Numbered from the stretch's first letter, positions 8,163 to 18,046 are shown. The stretch is 64,000 bases of DNA from Blautia faecicola (GCF_004123145.1 NZ_SDKC01000001.1:2127501-2191500); one strand, 5' to 3'. Notes: generated by a model not told the origin, from the letters alone. Translations and numbers: made by a program.

Positions 8163-9365
8163 TCAGGCGCAGTACGCCGCACCTACCTGTTCCAGACACC
8201 AGTAATAATCTCTCACATCCACCCGTTCTCCCGCATACACCGGATATTCCTGCAGCAACTTTTCTCCCAGAAAATACTGCACCACCCCGACCTGCTGTCC
8301 CTTCCTGACCGGAGCTTCCAGCTGTGCCGGCAGCTGATAACGAACGGTAATCTGTTCATCCTTCCGTAAAAGCAGCGACAGATGCATCTGCTCCGTATCT
8401 GCCCCGTATTCCAGACGCGTCGTTGCCACATCGTCAATCGCAGTCCCTTTTTTCTGCCCATTGACCACTGCAAGTCGTCCGAGATCCTTCTTTTCAAAGA
8501 CTTCCCGGTATTCATAATTCGTCAGCCCGTAAGTCATCAGTTTTCTGGTATCCTCCCATTTATATCCCCGATTATTCGGCCATCCGCACGCAAGCAGAGA
8601 CACGATCAGTGTTTTTCCTTCCCACTGTAAGGCTCCCACATAACAGTACCCGGCATTCCCCGTAAATCCGGTTTTCCCCGTCAGCGCTCCGTCCATCATT
8701 CCCAGAAACGCATTGTGATTTGTGCACTGATAGACCTGTGTCTTGCTGTAGTTCCAGAATGTATAGGACGGCATCCGCGTGATTGCCAGAAAATCTTCTT
8801 TCTTCGGAGACTCCATAATACAATATCGCAGAATCCTTGCCAGATCCTCCGCCGTGGTACTGTGGATCCCATTTTCATTCTCCGCATCCAGACCGTTCGG
8901 CGTGATAAAATAAGTATCTTCACAGCCGATTTCCCTTGCTTTCAGATTCATCTTTTCCGTAAATCCTTCCACCGATCCCCCGACCTGCTCTGCGATCATT
9001 ACCGCCGCATCGTTATCCGAATTCAGCATCAGCGCATACAGAAGATCCTGCAGATAAAACTGCTCTCCTGCTTTTGCGCCCATATGTACTTTCGGCTGGC
9101 TCGCCGCATAGGCAGATACGGTGACCAGATCGTCCATCCGTCCGTCTTCCAGTGCCAGAATACAGGTCATAATCTTCGTGGTACTTGCCATCGGAAGCTT
9201 CTGCTCGCTGTTTTTAGAATACAAAACACGTCCGGAGTCTGCATCCATCAGACATGCCGAACGCGCATAAAGTTCTGATTCACTCAACTGCATACCATAT
9301 CCCACTGCCGGCGTTCCCAACAGCAGGAAAAGCAGCAACAATAATCCCCGCTTTATTCTTCCCAT
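8163..9365 (-). CDS. Serine-type D-Ala-D-Ala carboxypeptidase (PBP5/DacF-like)
   Basis: 400 residues from ATG 9365, chosen because GGGGGA lies six bases upstream; an extension to 9389 is possible. A signal peptide (GLLLLLFLLLGTPAVG) precedes peptidase family S11 motifs: SxxK in PMASTTKIMT, SxN in LNSDNDAAV, and KTG in GALTGKTGFTGN. A C-terminal beta-rich domain (PBP5_C) follows. The enzyme trims the terminal D-Ala of peptidoglycan stem peptides outside the cell. No clear C-terminal amphipathic anchor is visible, so attachment may be by an uncleaved signal. It lies downstream of scpB and ahead of glpP. DacF is one possibility because the organism sporulates, but the subtype is not certain. Confidence 0.9.
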   Translation of the reverse strand: MGRIKRGLLLLLFLLLGTPAVGYGMQLSESELYARSACLMDADSGRVLYSKNSEQKLPMASTTKIMTCILALEDGRMDDLVTVSAYAASQPKVHMGAKAGEQFYLQDLLYALMLNSDNDAAVMIAEQVGGSVEGFTEKMNLKAREIGCEDTYFITPNGLDAENENGIHSTTAEDLARILRYCIMESPKKEDFLAITRMPSYTFWNYSKTQVYQCTNHNAFLGMMDGALTGKTGFTGNAGYCYVGALQWEGKTLIVSLLACGWPNNRGYKWEDTRKLMTYGLTNYEYREVFEKKDLGRLAVVNGQKKGTAIDDVATTRLEYGADTEQMHLSLLLRKDEQITVRYQLPAQLEAPVRKGQQVGVVQYFLGEKLLQEYPVYAGERVDVRDYYWCLEQVGAAYCA

Positions 9366-9439
9366 ATAGTATCCCCCGTTTTTTATCACAGTTTTCCAAA
9401 GATACTATATGCGGCTCTTTTTCTTTTAGAACCTTATTT

Positions 9440-10003
9440 TTACAGATCCAGCTGTAACTGAATCTCTTCTTCCGCCTCTGCCTTGAAATCTTCCAGTTTT
9501 ACCGGGCTGATCGTCGGCAGATCCTCGGTGGACTGCACCCCGAAATTTCTTAAAAATTCTTCCGTCGTTCCAAAAAGGATCGGTCGTCCCGGTGCATCCA
9601 GTCGTCCCAATTCCTGTACCAGATTATATTCCACCAGTTTATTGATCGGATGATCACACTTTACTCCACGGATTTTTTCAATCTCCTGTTTCGTTACCGG
9701 CTGCTTGTAGGCGATAATCGAGAGTGTCTCCAGCATGACATCTGTCAGCACTGCTTTTTTCGGCTGCAATGCGATCTCCACCAGATATTCATAATATTCC
9801 TGCTTGGTACACATCTGAAATGCTCCGTCCAGTTCCAGGATTTTGATTCCACGATCTCTGGCATTGTATTTTAACATCATATTCCGGATGATTTTTTCCG
9901 TCGTGTTTTTATCCTGCCCGATTGCTTTCGCGATTCTTCCTGTCTCCACCGAATCACCCGCGGAAAATAAAATAGCCTCAATCGCTGCTTCCAGTTTCTC
10001 CAT
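9440..10003 (-). CDS. scpB: Segregation and condensation protein ScpB
   Basis: 187 residues from ATG 10003. It has two winged-helix domains, with the family stretches EAAIEAILFSAGD, LETLSIIAYKQPVTKQEIE and DAPGRPILFGTTEEFL, and an acidic tail. ScpB dimers bind ScpA and, with SMC, form the bacterial condensin that organises newly replicated DNA. It overlaps the end of scpA by ~26 bases, which implies coupled translation; AGGAG lies 10 bases before the chosen start. An ATG at 10021 is the alternative. Confidence 0.93.
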   Translation of the reverse strand: MEKLEAAIEAILFSAGDSVETGRIAKAIGQDKNTTEKIIRNMMLKYNARDRGIKILELDGAFQMCTKQEYYEYLVEIALQPKKAVLTDVMLETLSIIAYKQPVTKQEIEKIRGVKCDHPINKLVEYNLVQELGRLDAPGRPILFGTTEEFLRNFGVQSTEDLPTISPVKLEDFKAEAEEEIQLQLDL

Positions 10004-10763
10004 CTTCCTGCTGCTCCTCATATTTTAAAGATGTAATCTGAATATCATCAAACAAATGTTCCTGTTCTATGATAATCACACCGGTTTTCATCAGTTCCAG
10101 GATCGCAAGAAACGTAACGATCACCTGAATCTTACTCGATTGTTTTTCCAGAAGTCCCCGGAAGGAAAAATAGCGATGTGTTCTGGCATACAGCTCCAGA
10201 TCACTCATCTTGTCTTCCAGACTGACTTCTTCTTTCTCGATCTTACCGAATTTGCTTCGGATCGGATCCACCTTGTTTTCCTGTCGTTTGATGATAGAAT
10301 TGAAAATATTCTGAAGTTTTGCCAGTGTCAGATCACCGATCAGTTCCTGGATATCCACCGGCGGTCGATATTCCAGCACTTCTTTCGGCATGCTCTCCGC
10401 CCGGTATACACAACGGGAAGCATCTGCCATCCGGTCCCGCAGCTCGTAGGACATATATTTATACATCTTATACTCCAACAGCTGCTGTACCAGTTCTTCA
10501 CGGGGATCTTTTTCTTCCCCTTCTTCAGTTATTTCTTTTGGAAGAAGCATCTTACACTTGATATCCAGGAGCGTTGCCGCCATTACCATGAACTCACTCA
10601 TGATATTCAGGTTTTCTTCCTGCATCTGCCGGATATATTCCATATACTGTTCTGTGATCTCTACGATCGGAATGTCGTAAATATCAATCTTATTCTTTTC
10701 GATCAGATGTAAAAGCAGATCCAGCGGACCTTCAAATGCCTCCAGTTTTACCGGTATTCCCAT
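9978..10763 (-). CDS. scpA: Segregation and condensation protein ScpA (kleisin)
   Basis: 261 residues. The N-terminus VKLEAFEGPLDLLLHLIEKNKIDIYDIPI and the C-terminal winged helix (FLAILELMKTGVIIIEQEHLFDDI) are typical of bacterial kleisins that bridge the SMC heads. The charged middle region varies in the family. ATG 10763 has GGAAGAAAC upstream. It is the first of the overlapping scpA-scpB pair; the metallophosphoesterase gene 38 bases upstream may share the transcript. Confidence 0.94.
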   Translation of the reverse strand: MGIPVKLEAFEGPLDLLLHLIEKNKIDIYDIPIVEITEQYMEYIRQMQEENLNIMSEFMVMAATLLDIKCKMLLPKEITEEGEEKDPREELVQQLLEYKMYKYMSYELRDRMADASRCVYRAESMPKEVLEYRPPVDIQELIGDLTLAKLQNIFNSIIKRQENKVDPIRSKFGKIEKEEVSLEDKMSDLELYARTHRYFSFRGLLEKQSSKIQVIVTFLAILELMKTGVIIIEQEHLFDDIQITSLKYEEQQEDGETGSSD

Positions 10764-10801
10764 GTTTCTTCCTCTTTTTCTTTTCGTTTATACCTGAATG
10801 T

Positions 10802-11623
10802 TTATTTTACAGGCATTTTCCGGTTTTGTAAAGCGCAGATTCGAAGGATCGTTAGTTCTCTTGGGTTGTGGATCCGTAACGGGATCGTATGCTCCCCCAG
10901 CCCGGCACTGACGATCACTGCATGTTCTCCCTTTTTGTGGATTCCTCCACATTCGGCCGGAAAGATCCGAAAATCCGGAGAAATCGCTCCCCGTCTCTTC
11001 CCGAGCATCATCACCCCGCCGTGGTAATGTCCGCAGAATGTCACCGTTGCACCCCAGGAAAGATACTCTTTCTTATAGTGTGGATTATGCGCCAGAAGAA
11101 TCGTGATCCGGTCACGATCCGGTTGTCCGAACCGTTTTTCCAGTTCTTCCACCATGCCCTCTTTCCGACGCCCTTTCTCATAAAATCGTTCGTCCGGCTC
11201 CAGCCCGCAGATGGTAAGCGGTATTCCCTTCTTCTCCACCTGCACTTTCCGGTTCCGTAGCCGCAGTAATGGCAGTTCTTCTACTGCTGCCTCATATCTT
11301 TTCCCGACCTCTCCGTAAATCTCCGGATGTTCGACAATCCGTTGTTCATGGTTGCCGCTTGCATAATATACCGGATATGTTTCCGACAGTTTTTTCAGAA
11401 AACCAAACGCTTTTTCTGTTTCACACCCTTTTTTTCCGACAACGACATCCCCGCCGACCAACACCAGATCCGGATGTTGTTTTTCGAGGAGTTGAAAAAT
11501 CCGCTCCCCGTCCTCACCTGTGACCTGATCATGAAGATCCGTCAAAAAGGCAAGTGTCAGTTCCTGTTTCTCTTTTATATAAGGAGACTGGAGTCGATAC
11601 TCCCTTACTATCGTTTTTTTCAT
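10802..11623 (-). CDS. Calcineurin-like metallophosphoesterase (YkuE/YaeI type)
   Basis: 273 residues. The five metal motifs are complete: DxH in LTDLHDQ, GD in LVGGDVV, GNHE in YASGNHEQ, H in LLAHNPHY and GHxH in FCGHYHGG. Proteins of this branch bind two metals at the cytoplasmic face or membrane; substrates include UDP-diacylglucosamine-like lipids and phosphodiesters, but no substrate can be assigned. No signal peptide or helix is visible, so it is likely cytoplasmic. GGAGC lies eight bases before the ATG. A terminator separates it from rny. Confidence 0.85.
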   Translation of the reverse strand: MKKTIVREYRLQSPYIKEKQELTLAFLTDLHDQVTGEDGERIFQLLEKQHPDLVLVGGDVVVGKKGCETEKAFGFLKKLSETYPVYYASGNHEQRIVEHPEIYGEVGKRYEAAVEELPLLRLRNRKVQVEKKGIPLTICGLEPDERFYEKGRRKEGMVEELEKRFGQPDRDRITILLAHNPHYKKEYLSWGATVTFCGHYHGGVMMLGKRRGAISPDFRIFPAECGGIHKKGEHAVIVSAGLGEHTIPLRIHNPRELTILRICALQNRKMPVK

Positions 11624-11637
11624 CGTTTTGCTCCATA

Positions 11638-11677
11638 TTAAAAATCCCCGGTCTAAAACTTTCGTTTTACACCGGGG
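11638..11677 (-). terminator. Terminator of rny
   Basis: On the minus strand CCCCGGTGTAAAAC, a GAAA tetraloop and GTTTTAGACCGGGG form a near-perfect stem followed by ATTTTTAA. It begins ~40 bases after the rny stop codon. Confidence 0.88.
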
Positions 11678-11715
11678 TGTTGTTGACTGTCCTCATCGGT
11701 CGTCATCTGCAAACT

Positions 11716-13281
11716 TTATTTTGCGTAATCTACGACACGACTTTCACGGATTACACTGACTTTGATCTGTCCAGGATATTCCAGTTCAGCTTCAATCTGT
11801 TTGGAAATATCTCTTGCCAGTAATACCATATCAGAATCATTGACATGATCTGGTAATACCATAATCCGAACCTCACGGCCTGCCTGAATAGCATAGGATT
11901 TGTCTACTCCCTTGAAGGAGTTTGTGATATCTTCTAACTGTTTCAATCTGTTGGTATATGTTTCCAGTGTCTCTCTTCTCGCACCCGGGCGGGCAGCTGA
12001 GATTGCATCCGCAGCCTGTACGATTCCGGCAATCAGAGATTCCGGTTCTACATCGCCGTGATGGGCTTCTACTGCGTTGATGACAATTGGAGATTCTTTA
12101 TACTTTCTACATAAGTCAACACCGATCTGAATATGGGATCCTTCCACTTCATGGTCGATGGATTTTCCTATATCATGTAATAAGCCGGCACGTTTTGCCA
12201 GACGGATATCCGTACCAACTTCTGCCGCCAGAAGACCTGACAGCTGTGCAACTTCGATGGAATGCTTTAATGCGTTCTGTCCATAACTGGAACGGAATTT
12301 CATACGTCCAAGGAGACGAATCAGTTCCGGATGGATTCCGTGAACACCAACTTCTAAAGCAGCGTTCTCCCCCTCTTCCCGAATCATGGTCTCTACTTCT
12401 TTCTGTGCTTTCTCCACCATTTCCTCGATACGTGCCGGATGAATACGTCCATCCACGATCAGTTTTTCAAGAGCAATTCTTGCAACTTCACGACGGATCG
12501 GATCAAATCCGGATAAAACAACTGCTTCCGGGGTATCGTCAATGATCAGATCCACACCGGTCAGTGTTTCCAGCGTACGGATGTTTCTTCCTTCACGACC
12601 GATGATTCTTCCTTTCATCTCATCGCTCGGAAGCTGTACAACGGAAATCGTAGATTCTGCCACATGGTCAACAGCACATTTCTGAATCGCTGTTACCACA
12701 TACTCTTTTGCTTTCTTTGCAGCATCTTCTTTTGCTTTGCTTTCCAGCTCTTTGTAAAGTTTCGCAGTATCAATTTTTACTTCGTCTTCAACAGATTTTA
12801 AAAGATAATCCTTTGCCTGTTCGGAGGTCAGTCCTGAGATTCTCTCAAGTTCCTGTACTCCCTGGTCATGTAATTCGTCAACCTGTTTCTCTTTCTTCTT
12901 TAACTCTGCTTCTTTTGCTGAATACTCTGTTTCCCGTCTCTCCAGTGCATTTGCCTTGCGGTCTACAGATTCTTCTTTTGCCAGCACACGCTTTTCATAC
13001 TTTTGCAGTTCGCTGCGTCTCTCCCTTGTCTCTTTTTCCAGTTCGTTTTTGGTTTTCAGAGATTCTTCTTTTGCTTCCAGAAGAGCTTCGCGTTTCTTAG
13101 TTTCCGCCGTTTTCAGGGCTTCATCTATGATGTTTCTTGCTTTTTCCTCCGCAGTGCCAATTTTTTCCGCATCCTGCTTCACTTTCTTGGCAACGGCAAG
13201 CTTGCAAGCCACAGGAACCGCTATTACCAGCGCAATGACTACAGCAATAATTGGAATTAATATATTGATTCCGTCTGCCAT
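11716..13281 (-). CDS. rny: Ribonuclease Y
   Basis: 521 residues. An N-terminal membrane anchor ([19 protein letters not shown]) is followed by a long coiled coil (about residues 30-170), a KH domain ([21 protein letters not shown]) and an HD phosphohydrolase domain ([20 protein letters not shown]). RNase Y is the membrane-bound endonuclease that starts bulk mRNA decay in Firmicutes. AAGGAGG precedes ATG 13281. A strong promoter lies at 13329-13357 and a terminator follows, so it is transcribed on its own, although weak read-through from recX is possible. Confidence 0.96.
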   Translation of the reverse strand: MADGINILIPIIAVVIALVIAVPVACKLAVAKKVKQDAEKIGTAEEKARNIIDEALKTAETKKREALLEAKEESLKTKNELEKETRERRSELQKYEKRVLAKEESVDRKANALERRETEYSAKEAELKKKEKQVDELHDQGVQELERISGLTSEQAKDYLLKSVEDEVKIDTAKLYKELESKAKEDAAKKAKEYVVTAIQKCAVDHVAESTISVVQLPSDEMKGRIIGREGRNIRTLETLTGVDLIIDDTPEAVVLSGFDPIRREVARIALEKLIVDGRIHPARIEEMVEKAQKEVETMIREEGENAALEVGVHGIHPELIRLLGRMKFRSSYGQNALKHSIEVAQLSGLLAAEVGTDIRLAKRAGLLHDIGKSIDHEVEGSHIQIGVDLCRKYKESPIVINAVEAHHGDVEPESLIAGIVQAADAISAARPGARRETLETYTNRLKQLEDITNSFKGVDKSYAIQAGREVRIMVLPDHVNDSDMVLLARDISKQIEAELEYPGQIKVSVIRESRVVDYAK

Positions 13282-13328
13282 AGGAGCACCTCCTTATTTA
13301 GTTTTCATTGTACGTTTACAACAGTATA

Positions 13329-13357
13329 ATTCTATAATGATTTCACAAATTTGTCAA
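13329..13357 (-). promoter_or_regulatory. Promoter of rny
   Basis: TTGACA (13352-13357), exactly 17 bases, then TAGAAT (13329-13334) on the minus strand, ~50 bases before the rny ATG. A TATACT lies 8 bases further down. Confidence 0.7.
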
Positions 13358-13396
13358 CGGATTCCCCATTATTTTCGTAGATATAGTTATAATCCT

Positions 13397-14023
13397 TTAT
13401 TCTTCCCGTGAAAAATACTCCCGGAATACCGACTGGATCTCCGAAGAGGTAAATCCCCTGCGCATCAGATAGCCGTAATGCCGTCTTTTTTCTTTTTCAT
13501 CGGCCTCTTTTGGATTTCTGCAGCGTTTCTCCAGAAGCTGGCGGATCATATCCGTCTCATCCGCACACCCTTCTTCATCCTCCATGGCTTCTTGTCCCCG
13601 TCGGATCAGTTCCCGCGGAATGCCTTTCCGCTCCAGTTCAAACTGCATCTGGCGTCTGCTCTTTCTTCCCTGATAGGTGGACAGATACCGTGTGACATAT
13701 CTCTCATCATCCAGATAATGATACGAGCGCACATAATCCATGGCGATCTTTACTGCCTGCGGTGTATATTCGCCCTTCATCAGCTTCTTTTCCAGTTCCG
13801 CTTCCGTATAATCCATCCGCGTCAGCAGATGCATCGCCCGCAGCTTCGCTCTTTTGACCAGAATCTCTTTAAAGATTTCCTGAAAAGTCTCCGCAGGAAG
13901 CTCTCCGTTCTCTTTCAGTCGATAACGGGAAAGCTCGCCCTTATATAACATAAAGGCGAGCTGTTCATCTGTCACAACGCGGTACTTCGCTTTTGTCACC
14001 GGGACAATCTCTGTGATTCTCAT
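13397..14023 (-). CDS. recX: RecA regulator RecX
   Basis: 208 residues. RecX three-helix repeats are visible in [39 protein letters not shown] and [13 protein letters not shown]. RecX binds RecA filaments and restrains or modulates recombination. The ATG overlaps the recA stop codon by four bases (ATGA), so it is translationally coupled to recA and shares its SOS control. Confidence 0.92.
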   Translation of the reverse strand: MRITEIVPVTKAKYRVVTDEQLAFMLYKGELSRYRLKENGELPAETFQEIFKEILVKRAKLRAMHLLTRMDYTEAELEKKLMKGEYTPQAVKIAMDYVRSYHYLDDERYVTRYLSTYQGRKSRRQMQFELERKGIPRELIRRGQEAMEDEEGCADETDMIRQLLEKRCRNPKEADEKEKRRHYGYLMRRGFTSSEIQSVFREYFSREE

Positions 14024-15093
14024 ACTTCCTCATCCGGTGTATCTTTCTGTGCACCGGTTGCTTCATCCGCTTCTTTTGCGGTATCCTGCGGTCCGTCTTC
14101 ACCCAGTCCGTAATGTGCTCTTACCTGGCGTTCGATCTCTTCTGCGATCTCCGGATTCTCTCTCAGGAAGATCTTTGCATTCTCTCTTCCCTGGCCGATC
14201 TTGCCGTCATTGTAGGCGAACCATGCACCGCTCTTCTGGATGATACCAAGATTCACTGCCAGATCCAGGATATCACTCTCTTTGGAGATTCCCTTTCCGA
14301 ACATGATATCAAATTCTGCTTCTTTAAACGGCGGTGCCACTTTATTCTTCACGACTTTGACACGGGTACGGTTACCGATCACTTCTCCGCCCTGTTTGAT
14401 CGTCTCGGTTCTTCTGACATCCATACGCACGGAAGCGTAGAACTTCAGGGCACGTCCACCTGTGGTTGTTTCCGGATTACCGAACATGACACCGATCTTT
14501 TCACGCAGCTGGTTGATAAAGATCACGATACAGTTGGACTTGCTTACCACACCGGTCAGTTTTCTCAGTGCCTGAGACATCAGTCGTGCCTGCAGACCCA
14601 TATGGGAATCTCCCATATCTCCCTCGATCTCTGCTTTCGGTACCAGGGCTGCTACAGAGTCCACGATGATGATGTCCATCGCACCGGAACGCACCATTGT
14701 CTCAGTGATCTCGAGTGCCTGTTCTCCGTTATCCGGCTGTGAAATATACAATTCATCGATATCCACACCGATGTTTTTTGCATAGGCAGGATCCAGCGCA
14801 TGCTCTGCATCCACGAATCCGGCGATTCCGCCGCGCTTCTGTACTTCCGCTACCATATGTAATGCTACGGTTGTCTTACCACTGGATTCCGGTCCGTAGA
14901 TCTCGATGATTCGTCCACGCGGAACACCACCCAGTCCCAGTGCAATATCCAGACTCAGAGATCCGGTCGGTACGGTCTGTACATTCATGTTCTTACCGGA
15001 ATCTCCCAGTTTCATCACGGACCCTTTTCCAAACTGTTTTTCAATCTGTCCCAAAGCCGCATCCAGGGCTTTTAATTTATCTTCTTTTGCCAT
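14020..15093 (-). CDS. recA: Recombinase RecA
   Basis: 357 residues. Walker A is GPESSGKTT, the MAW region [12 protein letters not shown], Walker [19 protein letters not shown], then L1 ([17 protein letters not shown]) and L2 ([21 protein letters not shown]). RecA drives strand exchange and stimulates LexA self-cleavage. The C-terminal tail is acidic, as usual. AGGAGACC precedes the ATG. The promoter overlaps or abuts a perfect LexA box, so the gene is SOS-induced; recX follows with a four-base overlap. Confidence 0.98.
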   Translation of the reverse strand: MAKEDKLKALDAALGQIEKQFGKGSVMKLGDSGKNMNVQTVPTGSLSLDIALGLGGVPRGRIIEIYGPESSGKTTVALHMVAEVQKRGGIAGFVDAEHALDPAYAKNIGVDIDELYISQPDNGEQALEITETMVRSGAMDIIIVDSVAALVPKAEIEGDMGDSHMGLQARLMSQALRKLTGVVSKSNCIVIFINQLREKIGVMFGNPETTTGGRALKFYASVRMDVRRTETIKQGGEVIGNRTRVKVVKNKVAPPFKEAEFDIMFGKGISKESDILDLAVNLGIIQKSGAWFAYNDGKIGQGRENAKIFLRENPEIAEEIERQVRAHYGLGEDGPQDTAKEADEATGAQKDTPDEEV

Positions 15094-15115
15094 AATGGTC
15101 TCCTTTTTTCATGTG

Positions 15116-15129
15116 CGAACTTATGTTCG
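15116..15129 (-). promoter_or_regulatory. LexA (SOS) box of recA
   Basis: CGAACTTATGTTCG is the Gram-positive SOS box form CGAAC-N4-GTTCG with perfect arms. It lies 13 bases downstream of the recA -10 box, over the expected transcription start, and 22 bases upstream of the start codon. Confidence 0.9.
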
Positions 15130-15142
15130 TTTTGCTGTTTCC

Positions 15143-15171
15143 ATACTATTACAAATTACTTTTGTTGTCAA
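15143..15171 (-). promoter_or_regulatory. Promoter of recA-recX
   Basis: TTGACA (15166-15171), a 17-base spacer and TAGTAT (15143-15148) on the minus strand, immediately upstream of the LexA box. Confidence 0.8.
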
Positions 15172-15232
15172 CTGGTATTTTCGGTTTTTGAGGGGAATCT
15201 AACAATTTCGGCGATCTACCGGGTAAGAATCA

Positions 15233-15321
15233 AAATTGGTTCACTGAGCCAATTATTGATATACAATGCAATAAAATTAAGAAAAGAACAGGAATTTTCG
15301 CCGACGGCAGATCCGCCGGCG
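15233..15321 (-). terminator. Probable tandem terminators after glgA
   Basis: The ~260-base gap between glgA and recA holds two hairpins on the minus strand: CGCCGGCGG / CTGCCGTCGGCG-like arms at 15299-15321, followed only by AAAATTCC, and ATTGGCTC-AGT-GAACCAAT at 15233-15254, followed by TTTTG. Each alone is a weak intrinsic terminator; together they plausibly insulate recA from glgA. Confidence 0.45.
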
Positions 15322-15356
15322 TTCCCTGCTATCATACATATTTTTATATTATTTTT

Positions 15357-16802
15357 CTAATATCCTGCCAGCCAGGTGTACATCTCTTCGTACTGCTTTG
15401 CAGAATTCTTCCAGGAATAATCCTGTGCCATGCCGCGGTCGACGATCTTGTTCCACTCGCGTTTGCGGTCATAATATACACGCTCTGCGTAGCGGATCGT
15501 ATTTAACATCTCATGGGCATTGTAGTTTGTGAAGCTGAAGCCGGTTCCGTTTCCTTCGAACTCGTTGTACGGCTGTACGGTATCTTTCAGGCCACCGGTC
15601 TCTCTGACGATCGGCACGGTACCGTAACGAAGACTCATCAGCTGGCTCAGTCCGCACGGCTCAAACAGAGACGGCATCAGGAATGCGTCTGCCGCTGCAT
15701 AGATCTTATGAGACATTGCTTCTGAATAATAGATATTGGCAGAAACTTTTTTATCGTATTTCCATGCAAAGTGACGGAACATATTTTCATATTTTTCCTC
15801 ACCGGTTCCAAGCACTACTAACTGGATCGCATCCTGGCACAGTTCATCCATCATGTAAGCGATCAGGTCAAATCCTTTCTGATCCGTCAGACGGGATACA
15901 ACACCGAGCATCATGGCTTTCGGATTGACTTCCAGTCCCAGTTCTTCCTGCAGCGCTGTCTTATTTTTCACTTTTTCTTTCCGAAATGTCTTTGCATTGT
16001 AGTTCTTTACGATCATGGAGTCGGTCTCCGGATTGTACTCGTCATAATCGATACCGTTTACGATACCGCGCAGGCTGTTGCTTCTTGCCTGCATCAGTCC
16101 ATCCAGACCTTCGCCGTAGAACGGCGTCTTGATCTCCTCTGCATAGGTATTACTTACGGTTGTGATCGCATCTGCGTATACCAGACCGCCTTTCAGATAG
16201 TTGGCATCTTTGTTTGCCTCCAGTTTGTCCGGTGTGAAGAAGTAATCGGACAGACCGGTGATGCTCTTTACAGTCTTGATGTCCCATACGCCCTGGAATT
16301 TCAGGTTGTGGATCGTCATAACCGATTTGATTCCACGGTAGAAATCACTTCCCTGGAAACGTTCTTTCAAATATACCGGGATCAGTCCGGTCTGCCAGTC
16401 GTGGCAGTGAATAATGTCCGGTCGGAAATCGATCACCGGAAGAATCGACAGTGCCGCTTTGGAGAAGAATGCAAATTTTTCCAGATCTCCCGGCATGCCG
16501 TAGTATGGTTTGTCCCCACTGAAATGTTCTTCGTTATCGATAAAATAGAACTTGATTCCTTCATATTCCAGCTCGAAGATTCCTACGTATTGCTGTCTCC
16601 AGTTCAGATCCATGTAGAAATTGGTTATGTAGTGTAACTGATCTTTAAATTCCTGTTTCATACAGGCGTATTTTGGAATGATAACTCTCACATCAAAATA
16701 TTCTTTTGGAAAGCATTTCGGTAAAGAGCCGACTACATCCGCAAGCCCTCCGGTCTTAATAAACGGTACGGCTTCCGATGCAACATATAGTACCTTTTTC
16801 AT
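15357..16802 (-). CDS. glgA: Glycogen synthase (ADP-glucose type, GT5)
   Basis: 481 residues, the normal length. The N-terminal KTGGLADVVGSLPK is the ADP-glucose binding loop, HCHDWQTGLIPVYLK follows, and the C-terminal EPCGLSQLMSLRYGTVPIVRETGGL carries the catalytic Glu and nucleotide contacts. It extends alpha-1,4-glucan from ADP-glucose in the cytoplasm. AGGAGG stands eight bases before ATG 16802. The other glg genes are not adjacent, so it appears monocistronic. Confidence 0.95.
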   Translation of the reverse strand: MKKVLYVASEAVPFIKTGGLADVVGSLPKCFPKEYFDVRVIIPKYACMKQEFKDQLHYITNFYMDLNWRQQYVGIFELEYEGIKFYFIDNEEHFSGDKPYYGMPGDLEKFAFFSKAALSILPVIDFRPDIIHCHDWQTGLIPVYLKERFQGSDFYRGIKSVMTIHNLKFQGVWDIKTVKSITGLSDYFFTPDKLEANKDANYLKGGLVYADAITTVSNTYAEEIKTPFYGEGLDGLMQARSNSLRGIVNGIDYDEYNPETDSMIVKNYNAKTFRKEKVKNKTALQEELGLEVNPKAMMLGVVSRLTDQKGFDLIAYMMDELCQDAIQLVVLGTGEEKYENMFRHFAWKYDKKVSANIYYSEAMSHKIYAAADAFLMPSLFEPCGLSQLMSLRYGTVPIVRETGGLKDTVQPYNEFEGNGTGFSFTNYNAHEMLNTIRYAERVYYDRKREWNKIVDRGMAQDYSWKNSAKQYEEMYTWLAGY

Positions 16803-16912
16803 GCGAATAACCTCCTGTTTTTCTTATAACAACATCTGTCTTATATTATACCGCATTTTTACCAAACAGGAAAGGGGTTATGCCTGTTTTTTTATGCATT
16901 TTTCATCTGTAT

Positions 16913-17722
16913 TTATCGATGAAGCGTCCCGTGTTCATATTCCAGTCGGATCTTGTCCGCAATCAGAGCGATAAACTCAGAATTGGTCGGTTTTCCTTTT
17001 CCGTTGTTCACCGTATAGCCGAAAAGTGCGTCGATCGTATCCATCTTGCCACGGCTCCATGCAACTTCGATGGCATGACGGATCGCACGTTCCACACGGC
17101 TCGGTGTAGTCTGGTGTTTCTTGGCAATGGTCGGATACAGGATCTTGGTGATGGAATTGAGCATCTCCATATCCTCCACCGACATCATGATCGCATCCCG
17201 CAGGTACTGGTATCCTTTGATGTGTGCCGGCACACCGATCTCATGAATGATATCCGTCACATCAATCTGCAGATTTTTTTCCGATATTTCGCCTGCTCTT
17301 CCCAGACCGCCTGTGCCCCGGTTGTCTCTGCGGATTCCTTTTCCAAATTTGCGGAACTGTTTGATCCGGTTTAATACCATGTCGTTGTCAAATGGCTTCA
17401 TAATATAATAGCAGGCGCCCAGCCGAAACGCATCTTCAATGATCCGTTCCTGACCAACTGCCGATATAATAATAAAAGCCGGACGCTTTCTGACAGAAGG
17501 ATCTTCATTCACCTTTTCCATGACTGTAATTCCATCCATCTTAGGCATAATAATATCCAGCAGCACAACATCCGGCTCTTTTTCTTTTATGATCTTGTAT
17601 ATTTCCTGTCCGTCGGCCGCCTGTCCGACGAGTTCCAGCTCTTTATCTCCCTTCACCAGTGTACTGAGAAGATCTACCATTCGTTCATTATCATCTGCTA
17701 TGGCTACGTTTAATTTTTCCAT
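16913..17722 (-). CDS. spo0A: Sporulation master regulator Spo0A
   Basis: 269 residues from ATG 17722 (GGAGGAG upstream); the in-frame extension to 17776 lacks a ribosome site. A receiver domain (ADDN, phospho-acceptor Asp in [13 protein letters not shown], Lys in YYIMKPFD) is joined to the Spo0A DNA-binding domain ([40 protein letters not shown]). Phosphorylated Spo0A binds 0A boxes and starts sporulation. A TTTGTCGAA element upstream of its promoter suggests autoregulation. spoIVB, often next door in clostridia, is not adjacent; cysK is. Confidence 0.97.
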   Translation of the reverse strand: MEKLNVAIADDNERMVDLLSTLVKGDKELELVGQAADGQEIYKIIKEKEPDVVLLDIIMPKMDGITVMEKVNEDPSVRKRPAFIIISAVGQERIIEDAFRLGACYYIMKPFDNDMVLNRIKQFRKFGKGIRRDNRGTGGLGRAGEISEKNLQIDVTDIIHEIGVPAHIKGYQYLRDAIMMSVEDMEMLNSITKILYPTIAKKHQTTPSRVERAIRHAIEVAWSRGKMDTIDALFGYTVNNGKGKPTNSEFIALIADKIRLEYEHGTLHR

Positions 17723-17804
17723 TCTAAACTGACTCCTCCATCTACTTAGTATTTTGGAAAGTATGGGCCCTGCCACAGATTACTGTGTTCCAAATGCTGA
17801 TTCT

Positions 17805-17833
17805 ATTATAAAAAAAATCTTTTTTTGGTTCAA
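17805..17833 (-). promoter_or_regulatory. Promoter of spo0A
   Basis: TTGAAC (17828-17833), exactly 17 bases of A/T-rich spacer, then TATAAT (17805-17810) on the minus strand, ~80 bases upstream of the spo0A ATG. Confidence 0.7.
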
Positions 17834-17860
17834 GATATGACAACACATTTTTCCCATTTT

Positions 17861-17871
17861 CGTTCGACAAA
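17861..17871 (-). promoter_or_regulatory. Putative Spo0A-binding box (0A box)
   Basis: The minus strand reads TTTGTCGAACG, containing the 0A core TGTCGAA. It lies ~28 bases upstream of the spo0A -35 box, a position compatible with autoregulation by Spo0A-P. A single 7-base core can occur by chance. Confidence 0.5.
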
Positions 17872-17984
17872 GTGACACATAAAATGACGATTTTTTGTAT
17901 TCTCAGTGCATATTTATACAAGAAGCTTTTCCCGCAACAATTTCCCGGCTGCTTTGTTCAGACGGTTCTGCATAAAAATACATA

Positions 17985-18024
17985 AAAACAAAGAAAGCGG
18001 ACTGTCACTTTCGCAACAGTCCGC
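17985..18024 (-). terminator. Terminator of cysK
   Basis: GCGGACTGT and ACAGTCCGC (18016-18024 and 17997-18005) form a 9-bp stem on the minus strand with a 10-base loop, followed by TTTCTTTGTTTTT. It begins 22 bases after the cysK stop codon. Confidence 0.85.
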
Positions 18025-18046
18025 CCGTATTTTCTGATTCTTGTTT

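Noticed and set aside
16866-16896. Hairpin AAACAGG/CCTGTTT with a T run on the plus strand near the end of spo0A
   Set aside because: The T run is on the plus strand where no gene ends; on the minus strand it is followed by only a weak GGTAAAA, so it is not a convincing spo0A terminator.
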